Source: Roseobacter weihaiensis
GTDB taxonomy: Bacteria; Pseudomonadota; Alphaproteobacteria; Rhodobacterales; Rhodobacteraceae
Length of the DNA: 64,000 bases
Direction of reading: 5' to 3'
NCBI RefSeq assembly: GCF_020622345.1
Contig: NZ_JACNMO010000016.1
Location: 62,001 to 126,000 of the forward strand
The notes beneath the pieces were generated by a model. It was not told the DNA's origin and made no database searches. It saw only the letters and a list, made by a program, of their open reading frames with translations. Shown here one piece after another: positions 46,695 through 55,122 of the stretch; position 1 is the stretch's first letter, and every line of letters starts with the position of its first letter. The position numbers were made by a program, and so were the translations under genes.

Positions 46695-47498
46695 TCAAAG
46701 AGCGGTCGCGGTCACCACATGAATATGTGCGGGCACTGACACGTCGTTGCCCTGTTCGTCTGCGCTGGAAGCCGTCAGAAGGAGCTGCCTGACCGCGTCA
46801 AGCTGATCATCTGTGACCTCGACACCTTTCAACATCATCGGGACGGTCAATGTCATATGCAAATCCGTCACCCGTTCTGCCGGGCCGGGCGGATGCAGCA
46901 GCAAGTCCATTGGCTCAACCTCTGGCGCCCAGCCTGTCGAAGTGAGCGCCTCGATAAGGCCCTCTGGCGTCCCAAACCGCATGGGACCCGGCCCCGTCAA
47001 GTCAGGCCTCGGAACATCCGCGATAACCTGATCGACACATCGACGCGGCATCGAAAACCACGGGTTTTGCTGTGGAGGGCCCCAAACTGTCGCAATCAGG
47101 CGTCCGCCGGGTCGCACAGCTTTTCGCAGATTGGCAAAAGCGGCGGCGTTGTCTTGAAAAAACATGATGCCGAAATTCGCGATGATCGCATCAAAGCGTG
47201 CCGCCTCAAAGTCATAGGCGCCCGCATCCCCGACAATCAACTCGACCGCACCAGACGTGCGCTTTGCAGCGGCGGCGAGCAAGGGCGGCACAATGTCGAT
47301 CCCCACAACATGCCCTTCCGTGCCAACCGCCTCAGATGCCGCCGTCAGAGTTGGGCCGGTCCCGCAGCCCACGTCCAACACACGCTCACCTGGTCGCAGA
47401 TTGGCCGCTTCAAAGATCGCCGCATAGACCTCTTGGAATGCGGCTTTGAGATCGGGCGCCGTCGCAAGCCGCGGCCGTGCCATTTCATCCCAATCCAT
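46695..47498 (-). CDS. Class I SAM-dependent methyltransferase
   Basis: 267 residues. The SAM motif VLDVGCGTGPTLTAASEAVG, motif II (VVGIDIVPP), VGDAGAYDFE and the post-motif FGIMFFQD and RKAVRPGGRLIATVWGP are of the UbiE/ArsM-like class I fold. The substrate is unknown. It lies within the leftward operon downstream of the MBL hydrolase. Its placement suggests an O-methylation side reaction on catechols or an unrelated role. Confidence 0.8.
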   Translation of the reverse strand: MDWDEMARPRLATAPDLKAAFQEVYAAIFEAANLRPGERVLDVGCGTGPTLTAASEAVGTEGHVVGIDIVPPLLAAAAKRTSGAVELIVGDAGAYDFEAARFDAIIANFGIMFFQDNAAAFANLRKAVRPGGRLIATVWGPPQQNPWFSMPRRCVDQVIADVPRPDLTGPGPMRFGTPEGLIEALTSTGWAPEVEPMDLLLHPPGPAERVTDLHMTLTVPMMLKGVEVTDDQLDAVRQLLLTASSADEQGNDVSVPAHIHVVTATAL

Positions 47499-47537
47499 GT
47501 GTTCTCCTATGGACTGTGTACAGCCTTCGCTCCTCGG

Positions 47538-48425
47538 CTAGTCTGACGGAACGAACTGATAGCCGTCACCGGCCCGCACCGCACGGCCCGCACATTCCCC
47601 CGGAAAGTGGTTGTTGAACATCACGGTACGCGCGTCTGCATATTGCGCAAGCTTGGCTCGGCGCGTTTCGATAGCGGCATCTGGATCGGAGCAAAACAGT
47701 GTTGGGCATTGCGGATGGGCCAGTTGGAATGGGTGATGCATCAAATCCGCGTTGAATGCGGCGAGAACGGAACCGCCTTCCGTATATTCCAACCCGATCA
47801 TGCCGGGTGAATGGCCAGCAAGGTCAACGACTTGCAGCCCTTCCGCAATGGCCGCGCCCGGCACTACGATCTCGATCAACCCCGCATCCGCGGCCGGTGC
47901 GACCGAATCCGGGATCGAGGTCGACATATACGGAAACTCTTGGTGGCGCGTCGTCCAGAAATCAAATTCGATCTGGCTGACAAGGTGACGCGCGTTTGGG
48001 AATGTCGGAACCCATTCGCCTGCGTTCTTGCGCGTCAACCAGCCGGTGTGGTCCATGTGCAGGTGGGTGAGGAACACGGTATCGACCTGATCCGGCGTTA
48101 CACCTGCCAGTCCCAGATGGGCCAGCCAGTTGGATTTCTTTTCGTGCCAATCGGGGCGAGCTGGGAAATTCCCATCCTCGCCCACAGCACAGTCCACGAC
48201 GATCACGCGCGCGCCCAATTTCAGAACAAAGGACTGATAGGCCATAATCATGCGCCCATCTGCTGCCAGATAGGGGGCCAACCACTCTGGCGCAGTGGCT
48301 TCTGCCGGGACGTTCTTGAGCAACTCGGACGGCAGCCGCGTCGGGCCGGCAGAGTCGACACAGGCGAACACCTGCAGCGATCCAATGGTTTTAGGGGTCA
48401 TGTGAGGGAGTGGGCCAAGGGTCAT
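47538..48425 (-). CDS. MBL-fold hydrolase (lactonase-like)
   Basis: 295 residues with a full metallo-beta-lactamase metal set: THLHMDHTGWL (His-x-His-x-Asp-His), a later His in LAGHSPGMIG, the bridging Asp in AFNADLMHH and a last His in NNHFPGE. This pattern is shared with N-acyl-homoserine lactonases and other lactonases. It has no signal peptide. It sits between the cycloisomerase and the maleylacetate reductase, where chlorocatechol clusters carry a dienelactone hydrolase, which is absent here. I infer that it could open the lactone, but quorum quenching or another ester hydrolysis is possible. Confidence 0.78.
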   Translation of the reverse strand: MTLGPLPHMTPKTIGSLQVFACVDSAGPTRLPSELLKNVPAEATAPEWLAPYLAADGRMIMAYQSFVLKLGARVIVVDCAVGEDGNFPARPDWHEKKSNWLAHLGLAGVTPDQVDTVFLTHLHMDHTGWLTRKNAGEWVPTFPNARHLVSQIEFDFWTTRHQEFPYMSTSIPDSVAPAADAGLIEIVVPGAAIAEGLQVVDLAGHSPGMIGLEYTEGGSVLAAFNADLMHHPFQLAHPQCPTLFCSDPDAAIETRRAKLAQYADARTVMFNNHFPGECAGRAVRAGDGYQFVPSD

Positions 48426-48449
48426 TTTGGGTTCCGCGTTTGGTGAGAA

Positions 48450-48749
48450 TTATGTGGTTGGAAGACCACCGCCTGCTGTGCCAAGACCATTGGCTTTTTG
48501 CGTTTCGCGCAAGGTTTCAATGAGCCGGTCTTGTTCCCGCAGCGCGAGGACCGACGAGATGGTGGAAACAGTGTAAGGGACAAAGAAGGTGATCCCGACC
48601 TTAACCCATGCACTGATCGACATTGTGCCAGCCCAGATATGATTTCCGTGATTGATCGCAGCAATAATGCAGCCGACGATGGCTGCCATGACGGCGGCCC
48701 GGCGCACAACAGAGCCGCGAAAGATCAGATGAAAATCCAAGGGTGTCAC
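48450..48749 (-). CDS. NrtS-like small membrane protein
   Basis: 99 residues with two hydrophobic helices (about 15-35 and 45-70). VGCIIAAINHGNHIWAGTM followed by VGITFFVPYTVSTISSVLAL resembles NrtS, a small nitrate/nitrite transport protein. It lies 24 bp before the MBL gene and 6 bp after the maleylacetate reductase, in a leftward operon. The reason for its place in an aromatic cluster is unknown. Confidence 0.6.
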   Translation of the reverse strand: MTPLDFHLIFRGSVVRRAAVMAAIVGCIIAAINHGNHIWAGTMSISAWVKVGITFFVPYTVSTISSVLALREQDRLIETLRETQKANGLGTAGGGLPTT

Positions 48750-48755
48750 CTGTGC

Positions 48756-49817
48756 TTATGCATTCGGTCGGTCCCCCGCCCAGGCGGCGGACAAGGTTGC
48801 CTTGAGAGCATCAGCTTCAAGTGGGCGTGGGTTGAAATACGGGTTTTCCAAGGTGATCTGAACAGCCCGTTCGATACCGTCTTCGGGCATGCCCAGGTCG
48901 CGCAGGCTTGTCGGGGCGCCCCCCGATTGTGCAACATCGAAAAGGGCTGCCGCTGGCGTGTCGGACCCGGTGGCCCGGCGCAGTGCCGCAATCGCATTTG
49001 GCACCGCTGGGGCGTTATAGGCCAGCGCATGGGGCAGCACGACCGTATGGGTTTCCGCATGCGGCAAGTTAAACGACCCGCCCAGCACATGGCACAGCTT
49101 GTGATGCAGCGCCACGCCACCAGAGCCCAAGCAAATCGCGCAAAGCCAGGCACCATAAAGCACATCTGCGCGGGCATCTACATCCTGCGGGCGCTCCTGC
49201 ACCTGCCCAAGGGCTGCAACCATCTTGGCAATCCCGTCCTCGGCCATCAGCGACAGAACAGGGTTTGCTTCTTCGGCATAAAGCGCCTCAACCGCATGGG
49301 CGATTGCATTCATGCCACTTGTTACGGTCATGACAGGTGGCAGAGTGAGCGTATAGTTCACGTCGTAAATGACCGTTTCAGGCAGCACCTTTTGGGTCTT
49401 TCGGGTCGTTTTGCGCCCCTCTTCCGTCTGACCAATAATCGTCGTCATCTCCGACCCCGCATAAGACGTCGGCAGCACAACCTGCGGGCAGTCGGTTCTG
49501 AGGGCAATGGCCTTGCCCAGACCGATGGTCGATCCGCCGCCGATCGATACAACACCGGTGGCGCCCGAGCGATGATAGGCTTCTATCGCCCGCTCCGTCA
49601 CATTCACCGGCGTGTGCATCGTGGCTTCGGCAAACAGCCCGGCACTGCGCGCACCCAGCAGCTCGACCAGGGCTTCACCCTGCTCTTTCTGCGGCGGTGT
49701 GGTGAGAACCAGCGCTTTTTCGATGCCCAGTTTTTCGACCTCGGCTGATAGCCTTGCCGTCGTGCCAACGCCGAAAATCACGCGGGCCGGATGGCCAGTA
49801 TAGATAAACGGCTGCAT
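48756..49817 (-). CDS. Maleylacetate reductase
   Basis: 354 residues of the iron-containing alcohol dehydrogenase family. The N-terminus FIYTGHPARVIFGVG, the NADH motif VVSIGGGSTIGLGKAIALRT, MNAIAHAVEALYAEEANP, LHHKLCHVLGGSFNLPHAET and the final LPHALAYNAPAVP are typical of maleylacetate reductases. It reduces maleylacetate to 3-oxoadipate. I chose the ATG at 49817, seven bases after AAGGAA, because it matches the family N-terminus; longer starts exist at 49835 and 49889. The presence of this enzyme argues for a modified ortho or hydroxyquinol route. Confidence 0.87.
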   Translation of the reverse strand: MQPFIYTGHPARVIFGVGTTARLSAEVEKLGIEKALVLTTPPQKEQGEALVELLGARSAGLFAEATMHTPVNVTERAIEAYHRSGATGVVSIGGGSTIGLGKAIALRTDCPQVVLPTSYAGSEMTTIIGQTEEGRKTTRKTQKVLPETVIYDVNYTLTLPPVMTVTSGMNAIAHAVEALYAEEANPVLSLMAEDGIAKMVAALGQVQERPQDVDARADVLYGAWLCAICLGSGGVALHHKLCHVLGGSFNLPHAETHTVVLPHALAYNAPAVPNAIAALRRATGSDTPAAALFDVAQSGGAPTSLRDLGMPEDGIERAVQITLENPYFNPRPLEADALKATLSAAWAGDRPNA

Positions 49818-49991
49818 TGCGTTTCCTTGTGTCATGACCCCGCGCCTGGGGTTGCGTTGTGATGAAAGGGCGGGGCCTTCTCGCGTCACTCAAACGCAGT
49901 CTGACCTGACAAATCCAATACTGATTAATATGTTGCTCCATACATAAAGCGTATCAGGGGCGAGTTTGATCGTTCTGTCTGAGCAAGGCAT

Positions 49992-50400
49992 TCATCCCTC
50001 GGCACGTTTGGCTTTCTGGTGGTCTTCTTCAACCAGATCAATCTTCCAATATCCCGAGATATACATATCGGGCTTCGCCACCTGTTTTTCTTGGGTGAGG
50101 AATGCACGCAAGGCGTGAATAACGCCACTTTCGCCAGCGATGCACGTCTGGACACGGCCGTCCGGCCAATTGATCGACCGGATCAGACGTTCTTGCGCCG
50201 TTGAGGGCATATGCGGATCAGGTTGAATAAGCCAATGCACATCAATACCTTCGGGCATCGCAATGGCTTGGCAGTCCTTGGGTGACGTCACCTCAAAAAT
50301 GGCGACACCTTTCGCCGTTGCTGGCATCGCCTCCAGCGTCGCCGCAGCACCGGGGATCGCAGAAAGGTCAGCGGCAACCAGATACCAGTCGGCCTCAAAA
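49992..50400 (-). pseudogene. Siderophore-interacting (FAD-dependent) protein, C-terminal fragment
   Basis: From about 50400 downward the frame reads VTHFEADWYLVAADLSAIPG, ATLEAMPATAKGVAIFEV, VHWLIQPDP and the C-terminal FLTQEKQVAKPDMYISGYWK. This is the NAD-binding half of ViuB/SIP-type ferric-siderophore reductases. The FAD-binding N-terminal half is missing. It abuts the YceI relic with a few bases of overlap, which marks a deletion junction. Confidence 0.65.
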
Positions 50401-50883
50401 TGTGTGACCTTCGGCAGGCTTGGCGGCCTCCAGAGAAATGATGACCTCGACCTCATCGCTGACGGCTGGTGCAAATGCACCCAACCCATAATCAGACCGC
50501 AAAACCGTGGTCGTCGCCTGGAATCCCATGGTTGGCGTTCCCTCTTTTGGGCCAAAAGGATAGGGCGACGCTTGCTTCAGCTCCACATCCAGAGTGATCG
50601 CTTTCGTTGTTCCGTTCATCGTCAGATCGCCGGTGATTTTCGCGGTTTTCTCACCGGTCACTTCAATGCCGGTGGATGCAAATTCGATCAGGTCACCTTC
50701 GCTTGCCCCGAAAAAGTCATCGGACATGAAATACTGCGTCCGCTCTTCCCAGCCGGTGAACATGGCCAGAACGGGCATGGACACGTTGACCGAAGAGGCA
50801 GCAGGATCTTCCGCATCGAACGCAATCTCACCATCAATCCCCGAGAACATGCCAAATGTACGGGAGTACCCCAAATGCTCGTA
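50395..50883 (-). pseudogene. YceI-family protein, 5'-truncated
   Basis: The frame gives YEHLGYSRTFGMFSGIDGEI, VSMPVLAMFTGWEERTQYFM, IEVTGEKTAKITGDLTMNG and KAITLDVELKQASPYPFG, a YceI beta-barrel lipid-binding protein. About 50 N-terminal residues, including any signal peptide, are absent: an in-frame TAG lies just upstream, after an Arg-rich run. Remaining C-terminus is intact (EVEVIISLEA...TF). Confidence 0.68.
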
Positions 50884-50907
50884 ACCCCTGCGCCTGCGCT
50901 ACCAGGG

Positions 50908-51300
50908 TTATGTCACAGAATATGACCCCGTCGCGAAATTGAACTGAATGCTCATGCCGGCTTCGTTCAAAAGCCAAGGCCGTACCGTGAACCTCCGCGC
51001 CCCGCTTGCATGCATTGGATCTTGCGCGGCCAGCTTGGTGGCATGTGCAAGGCTCTCGGCGCGCAGGATCACCATCCCTTCGCCGTTCCAGCTTTCCTCA
51101 TCATCAGCCCAATGCGGCCCTGCCCCAAAGGGAACTGCGTTTTTTCCGATCGCGACAAGATATTCCAAATGCTCTTTCAACACGGCCATGACTGGACCCA
51201 ATCCGCCAACGAGCGAAGTGGAGACAACATAGAGTTGCTTCTGCAGCGTCCCGTCTGTTGCCTTCAAAGTATCGTCTTTTGTGATCTGTGTGTCTGTCAT
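50908..51300 (-). CDS. YCII-family protein (TftG-like)
   Basis: 130 residues. LYVVSTSLVGGLGPVMAVLK, FGAGPHWADDEESWNGEG and RAESLAHATKLAAQDPMHAS with FTVRPWLLNEA match the YCII ferredoxin-like fold. The family includes TftG, the 5-chlorohydroxyquinol dehydrochlorinase, and here a hydroxyquinol-dioxygenase fragment and a GST remnant lie upstream as in the tftEFGH set. The ATG at 51300 has no strong ribosome site. Activity as a dehalogenase is inference; YCII proteins have varied or unknown roles. Confidence 0.65.
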   Translation of the reverse strand: MTDTQITKDDTLKATDGTLQKQLYVVSTSLVGGLGPVMAVLKEHLEYLVAIGKNAVPFGAGPHWADDEESWNGEGMVILRAESLAHATKLAAQDPMHASGARRFTVRPWLLNEAGMSIQFNFATGSYSVT

Positions 51301-51331
51301 AGCTGTCTTCTGAAATCGGTTGAGGGATCTA

Positions 51332-51690
51332 TCAGTCAATCGGCGTGAGAACGAAATCGAATGCAACGTCCCAGTAGTAGGGCGCGTCGATCTGCATTTC
51401 AGACAGTTTGTCTGGCGCGTCGACACCCCCAAAACATCCGACAACAAAATGAATTCCTGACGCCAATCATCGCATTTGTGGCCCGTGGCTGTCAGGAACT
51501 GAATGGCCTTCATCCATTCCTCTTGCGTCGGCTCAATCTCTTTCACAGCCTGATGAAGATGCTTGATCAGCACATCCGTCAGTTCACGCAGGCGCGGTTC
51601 TGCCGCATTCAGGTTTTGTGCGGTCACCACCTCGACAGAGGTGTCTTCGCTGAAATGCGCCCTCTGCGGGGGGTGAGATGGGTCTGACAT
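51332..51690 (-). pseudogene. Hydroxyquinol-type intradiol dioxygenase, internally deleted
   Basis: The ATG at 51690 begins a protein whose first 90 residues (LTDVLIKHLHQAVKEIEPTQ, FLTATGHKCDDWRQEFILLS, DVLGVS) match the N-terminal helical domain of hydroxyquinol/catechol 1,2-dioxygenases. It then jumps to a short C-terminal-like tail (MQIDAPYYWDVAFDFVLTPI, TGA at 51332) in another frame. The iron-binding core is deleted. Confidence 0.6.
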
Positions 51691-51781
51691 GCTGAATCGT
51701 CCTTCTGAACGGCGTTTGCGACGCGACACACAGGACCCACAGGCATTCATAAAATGCCTGTGGGGTTCTTTGCCGAAGCGC

Positions 51782-52378
51782 TCAGGTGGCGAAATTCTGC
51801 GGGAACAGAGCCCGCGCCGCCTGATCGTCAAAGTCTTTCTTGAATGGCAACGTCTCCTTGGCTGCATTTGCACGCGCGGCGGCTGGACGGGCCGAGATTG
51901 CGGTGTGCAGCCGTTCAAGATTTGGCCAGCGGGAAAGACCTGTCTCGCCCAAAATAAAGCCAGCCACGTTCAGCCAGCCCCAAGCCGCGATGTCGGCAAT
52001 GGAATAGTCCGCTCCCGCCAGCCACTCAGTTTCCCCCAACCGCTTGTCCATCACACTGTAATGCCGTTCGACCTCTTTCAGGTACCGGTTCTTGGCATAG
52101 GGCAAGTCCTCCGGGCACATATGTACGAAATGCACGGCCTGACCAGAGAACGGCGAGACGCCTGTGGCCACAAAGAACAACCAGGACAACACATCCGCAC
52201 GCTCCGCGCCCGCAGGTGGTGCAAACTGCCCGGTCTTGTCAGTCAGATGCAAAAGGATCGCGTTGGAATCGAAGACGACTTTCCCATCCTCTTCAATCGC
52301 GGGCGCCCTCCCCGGCTGGACAAGACGCGCGCAACAGCGATTGCGGAACCATTGTTCCATCGAAATGGCTCCGACCAA
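51782..52378 (-). pseudogene. Glutathione S-transferase, 5'-truncated
   Basis: 198 residues from a GST: PGRAPAIEEDGKVVFDSNAI with the cis-Pro, LLHLTDKTGQFAP, then the helical domain (YSVMDKRLGETEWLAGADYS and IADIAAWGWLNVAGF). The first 40 or so residues, which hold the glutathione-activating residue, are replaced by unrelated sequence. In the tftEFGH set the neighbouring TftF is a GST-like protein. Confidence 0.68.
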
Positions 52379-52390
52379 CTTGGCGTCTCA

Positions 52391-52675
52391 ATGATTTGTG
52401 ACGCGTTGAACGTCGGTCAGCCAGCCCTCCATCGCCTGTTTGGGAGCAAAGCCGGAGTCTTTACCAGTGATCCGGTCCGGCGAGGATGCCTCGCTATTGA
52501 GACAGCTTATGGCAGCACGGATCACACCGCGCAAACGGCCGCCAAAACCCTGGTTGAGCAAACCCTTGACAAGCTCGCTCATCAGTTTGAGGCTCTTAGT
52601 GCGAAGGACCCGGAGGCCCGCAGCGGTCGGTCAACAAGGAGCTTGAAAGAGGCCGTCTCGGTTTTGACCTCTTAA
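52391..52675 (+). pseudogene. TetR-family regulator fragment
   Basis: The frame reads ICDALNVGQPALHRLFGSKA, the recognition helix of TetR regulators, then jumps to a helical tail (AAKTLVEQTLDKLAHQFEAL). The N-terminal helices and much of the ligand domain are absent. It abuts the truncated GST gene, so both were probably lost to the same event. Confidence 0.5.
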
Positions 52676-52736
52676 CAAGGGCAGCATGACCTATCCGCCG
52701 CCAAGGCGATGCGGCCTGCTGCTGTCGACACGTGCA

Positions 52737-53714
52737 CTAGCCAAATTGGGCGCGCCACTTTTCCGGATGAAAGCGGTATCGGCCATCAGCACGTGACACT
52801 CGACCGATTCCGGGAAAGGTGAAGTGATATCCGATGATGCGCACGCCATCGGCGACAATCCGGTCCAAAAGCCTCTTACGAGTCTCGACAGCCAGCGTGG
52901 GCTCACCGTCGAACGACATATGCCAGCCCGGGTTTGCCAGAAAGAGCTCCGGGAAGCCGATGCTGTCGCCGAGCACGATCAGTTCTTCGCCCTCGCTTTC
53001 AACATGCACGCACATATGACCCGGGGTGTGGCCCGGGCTGGCGATGGCTGAAATGCCCGGAACGAACGCCTTGCCATCACCGTAGAGCTCCAGCCGATCC
53101 TCATAGGCCGCCAGGGCACGCACAGCATGATCGGCCATACGGGTCAAAAACGGGTTCATACCGGCCCGCGCGGCGGTATCAGTGATGAACTGGTAGTCTA
53201 ACTCGGGGAAAAACACCTGTGCATTGGGATAGAGAGCCTGCCCATCTGCGTCAGTCAAACCGCCCACGTGGTCGAGGTGGAAATGGGTGTGGATGATCAT
53301 GTCCACATCCGCCGGGTTGATGCCAGCAGCCTCCATGTTGACCGAGCCTTGGTCGATCGACGGATCAAAACGACCACCTGTGCCCACATCAACGAGGATC
53401 AACTCATTACCGGTGTTGATCGCTGTAAAGTTATAGTGATTGTCGTAGAACTCGGTTGGCAGAAGTTCGCTTTCAAGCGCCTTTCGCACGGTGTACATCG
53501 GAACATTGGTGATGAATCTTTCGTCGATGGTTCGGCGCAGCTCACCGTCCAGCAAGGTCGTGACCTCGAAGGCTCCCAACTGCGTCCGATACGCGCCAGG
53601 CATTTGCACACCAACCTTCGCAGAGGCTGCAAAGGCCGTGCGCGGCAGTGTGAGTAGCGTGGCGACCGCGAGCGGCGCGGTCAGGACGGCGCGACGTGAG
53701 GATGTAAAGGTCAT
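52737..53714 (-). CDS. Tat-exported MBL-fold hydrolase
   Basis: 325 residues. A twin-arginine-type signal (SSRRAVLTAPLAVATLLTL then AFA) directs it to the periplasm. The metal site is complete: IIHTHFHLDHVGGL, SPGHTPGHMCVH, VLGDSIGF and GYHFTFPGIG. The enzyme resembles secreted MBL hydrolases of the quorum-quenching or general lactonase type. Purines (AAAAGGAGCTCACCACG) precede the ATG. No partner gene is adjacent, and substrate is unknown. Confidence 0.8.
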   Translation of the reverse strand: MTFTSSRRAVLTAPLAVATLLTLPRTAFAASAKVGVQMPGAYRTQLGAFEVTTLLDGELRRTIDERFITNVPMYTVRKALESELLPTEFYDNHYNFTAINTGNELILVDVGTGGRFDPSIDQGSVNMEAAGINPADVDMIIHTHFHLDHVGGLTDADGQALYPNAQVFFPELDYQFITDTAARAGMNPFLTRMADHAVRALAAYEDRLELYGDGKAFVPGISAIASPGHTPGHMCVHVESEGEELIVLGDSIGFPELFLANPGWHMSFDGEPTLAVETRKRLLDRIVADGVRIIGYHFTFPGIGRVSRADGRYRFHPEKWRAQFG

Positions 53715-53952
53715 CGTGGTGAGCTCCTTTTGGCAAGTCGGGTAAGGGTCTGCTGCGCGATCTTGCGGGGATACTTGTATGGTGGCGACATGTTGCAGCC
53801 AAAGCGTTCAGCGCTTTGTCGGTCGTCCCCCGCCGAGATACGACCGCAGACTTGTCGTCGCAGCGACAGAACCGATGACCGGCGAGATCAGATTTTGCAG
53901 AACCCGATCTGGTCCTGGTGCGGGATCATTCGCGACGATGCCCATCCGTCGG

Positions 53953-54417
53953 TCAGGCTTGGTTCGTGTGCGAAGTCACAGAGGCGTCGGCAGTTTTTCT
54001 GTGAAAGGACAGAAACGTATCGTGCTCGCGCAACAGAAATAACGCCAAAGACGCCCCAAAAACCGGGAAAGATGCCGCAAAAAGAATGTTTCCGCCCCCG
54101 ACGAACGCGGGCAGGATCGTTGGCAACGAAACCACGAGCGTTATCAGGTTCATAATCATGACTCCGCCTGTCGTCACGAATTTCGCAACGCCCGCGAGGA
54201 AAGCAAGCAGGAAAGCGATCTGGGCCAGCCCAACACCATAGACAACGCCCTGCCCCAGGTTGATGCCATAAAACGATCCAAAGATACCTGTCCCACCGTC
54301 ACTTACACCGTATGAAGCCGGGGTTGTGACCTTCAGAAGGGCCCACATTATCATGAACGCAAAAAGGCTGAGACGGATGGCAAAGAGACTGTAGGAGGTC
54401 GCGTTGGATTTGAGCAT
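53953..54417 (-). CDS. Small four-helix membrane protein
   Basis: About 154 residues from the ATG at 54417. Four hydrophobic helices (LFAIRLSLFAFMIMWALLKV, VYGVGLAQIAFLLAFLAGVA, GGVMIMNLITLVVSLPTI, and LFAASFPVFGASLALFLL) resemble DoxX-like proteins. There is no known active site. A longer in-frame start at 54522 would add a basic N-terminus with a better upstream region; I cannot decide. Function unknown. Confidence 0.6.
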   Translation of the reverse strand: MLKSNATSYSLFAIRLSLFAFMIMWALLKVTTPASYGVSDGGTGIFGSFYGINLGQGVVYGVGLAQIAFLLAFLAGVAKFVTTGGVMIMNLITLVVSLPTILPAFVGGGNILFAASFPVFGASLALFLLREHDTFLSFHRKTADASVTSHTNQA

Positions 54418-55122
54418 CTGGGTTTCCAGTCTGACAAGAAATTGAAGTCTGAGAGCTGCCTGGCAAGGGGCTTGACGAGCCAGCTTCAGATAAGGAGTAC
54501 GACGGGATTTTTCATCGCTCATTCGCTTTGAATTGTCTCATCTGAACAAGATGTGAACGAGAGGTCTGGGATATGCTGGCGTGTTCCTAGGATAAGAAGA
54601 ACGAGACTTGGCTCGTGCCGATCCGGTTTGGCTTCTTTTGTTCTCAGCCAATTGACCTGGGCGGGTGGTTTGCAGCCGAGGGCAGAGCGAGCAGGCGAGT
54701 GATCTTAGACCTCGCTCCACTTTCCGACGTCGGCCTTTGCGTCTGGTCCGGTTTTCCATCGACCCGAGGCAGGACTTTCCTGCACTCGTCGAGAGACTCT
54801 GGTATCGTCTGCTCTGCCACCCACACCAAGAGCTTTACGCCTGTCGTCAGCATGTCGGGCAACGGATGATCCGGCCCTCGTTGGATCGCGCTATTTTCGT
54901 TTTACTGATCTCCTTCATGGCCGCGAATTTCACCGTAAAAGTGAAGGACGAAACACATCGTAGGCGGTGTCTACTCCATCTCAGACCAATCCCAGTGGCG
55001 TCCCTGCCGTGGTCGATCCATGGCGCCGCACCGCCGCTTGTCGTGCCACTTCTGCCAGAAAGCGGGGTGGTCGCTACCAGATTGTACCGCTAGTCTGCCA
55101 CTGCCCCGTTCGGGGAGAGACG
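54418..55122. other. 705-bp stretch without a supported gene
   Basis: I see no protein family here. It should include the promoter and ribosome site (GGGGAGAGACG at 55112-55122) of the LysR gene that begins at 55123. The rest may be decayed DNA. Confidence 0.45.

Noticed and set aside
48498-49748. A 416-codon plus-strand open frame
   Set aside because: Antisense shadow of the NrtS-like and maleylacetate reductase genes.
54615-55093. Small open frames upstream of the second CatR-type LysR
   Set aside because: No ribosome site, no family features and mutually overlapping frames; treated as noncoding.
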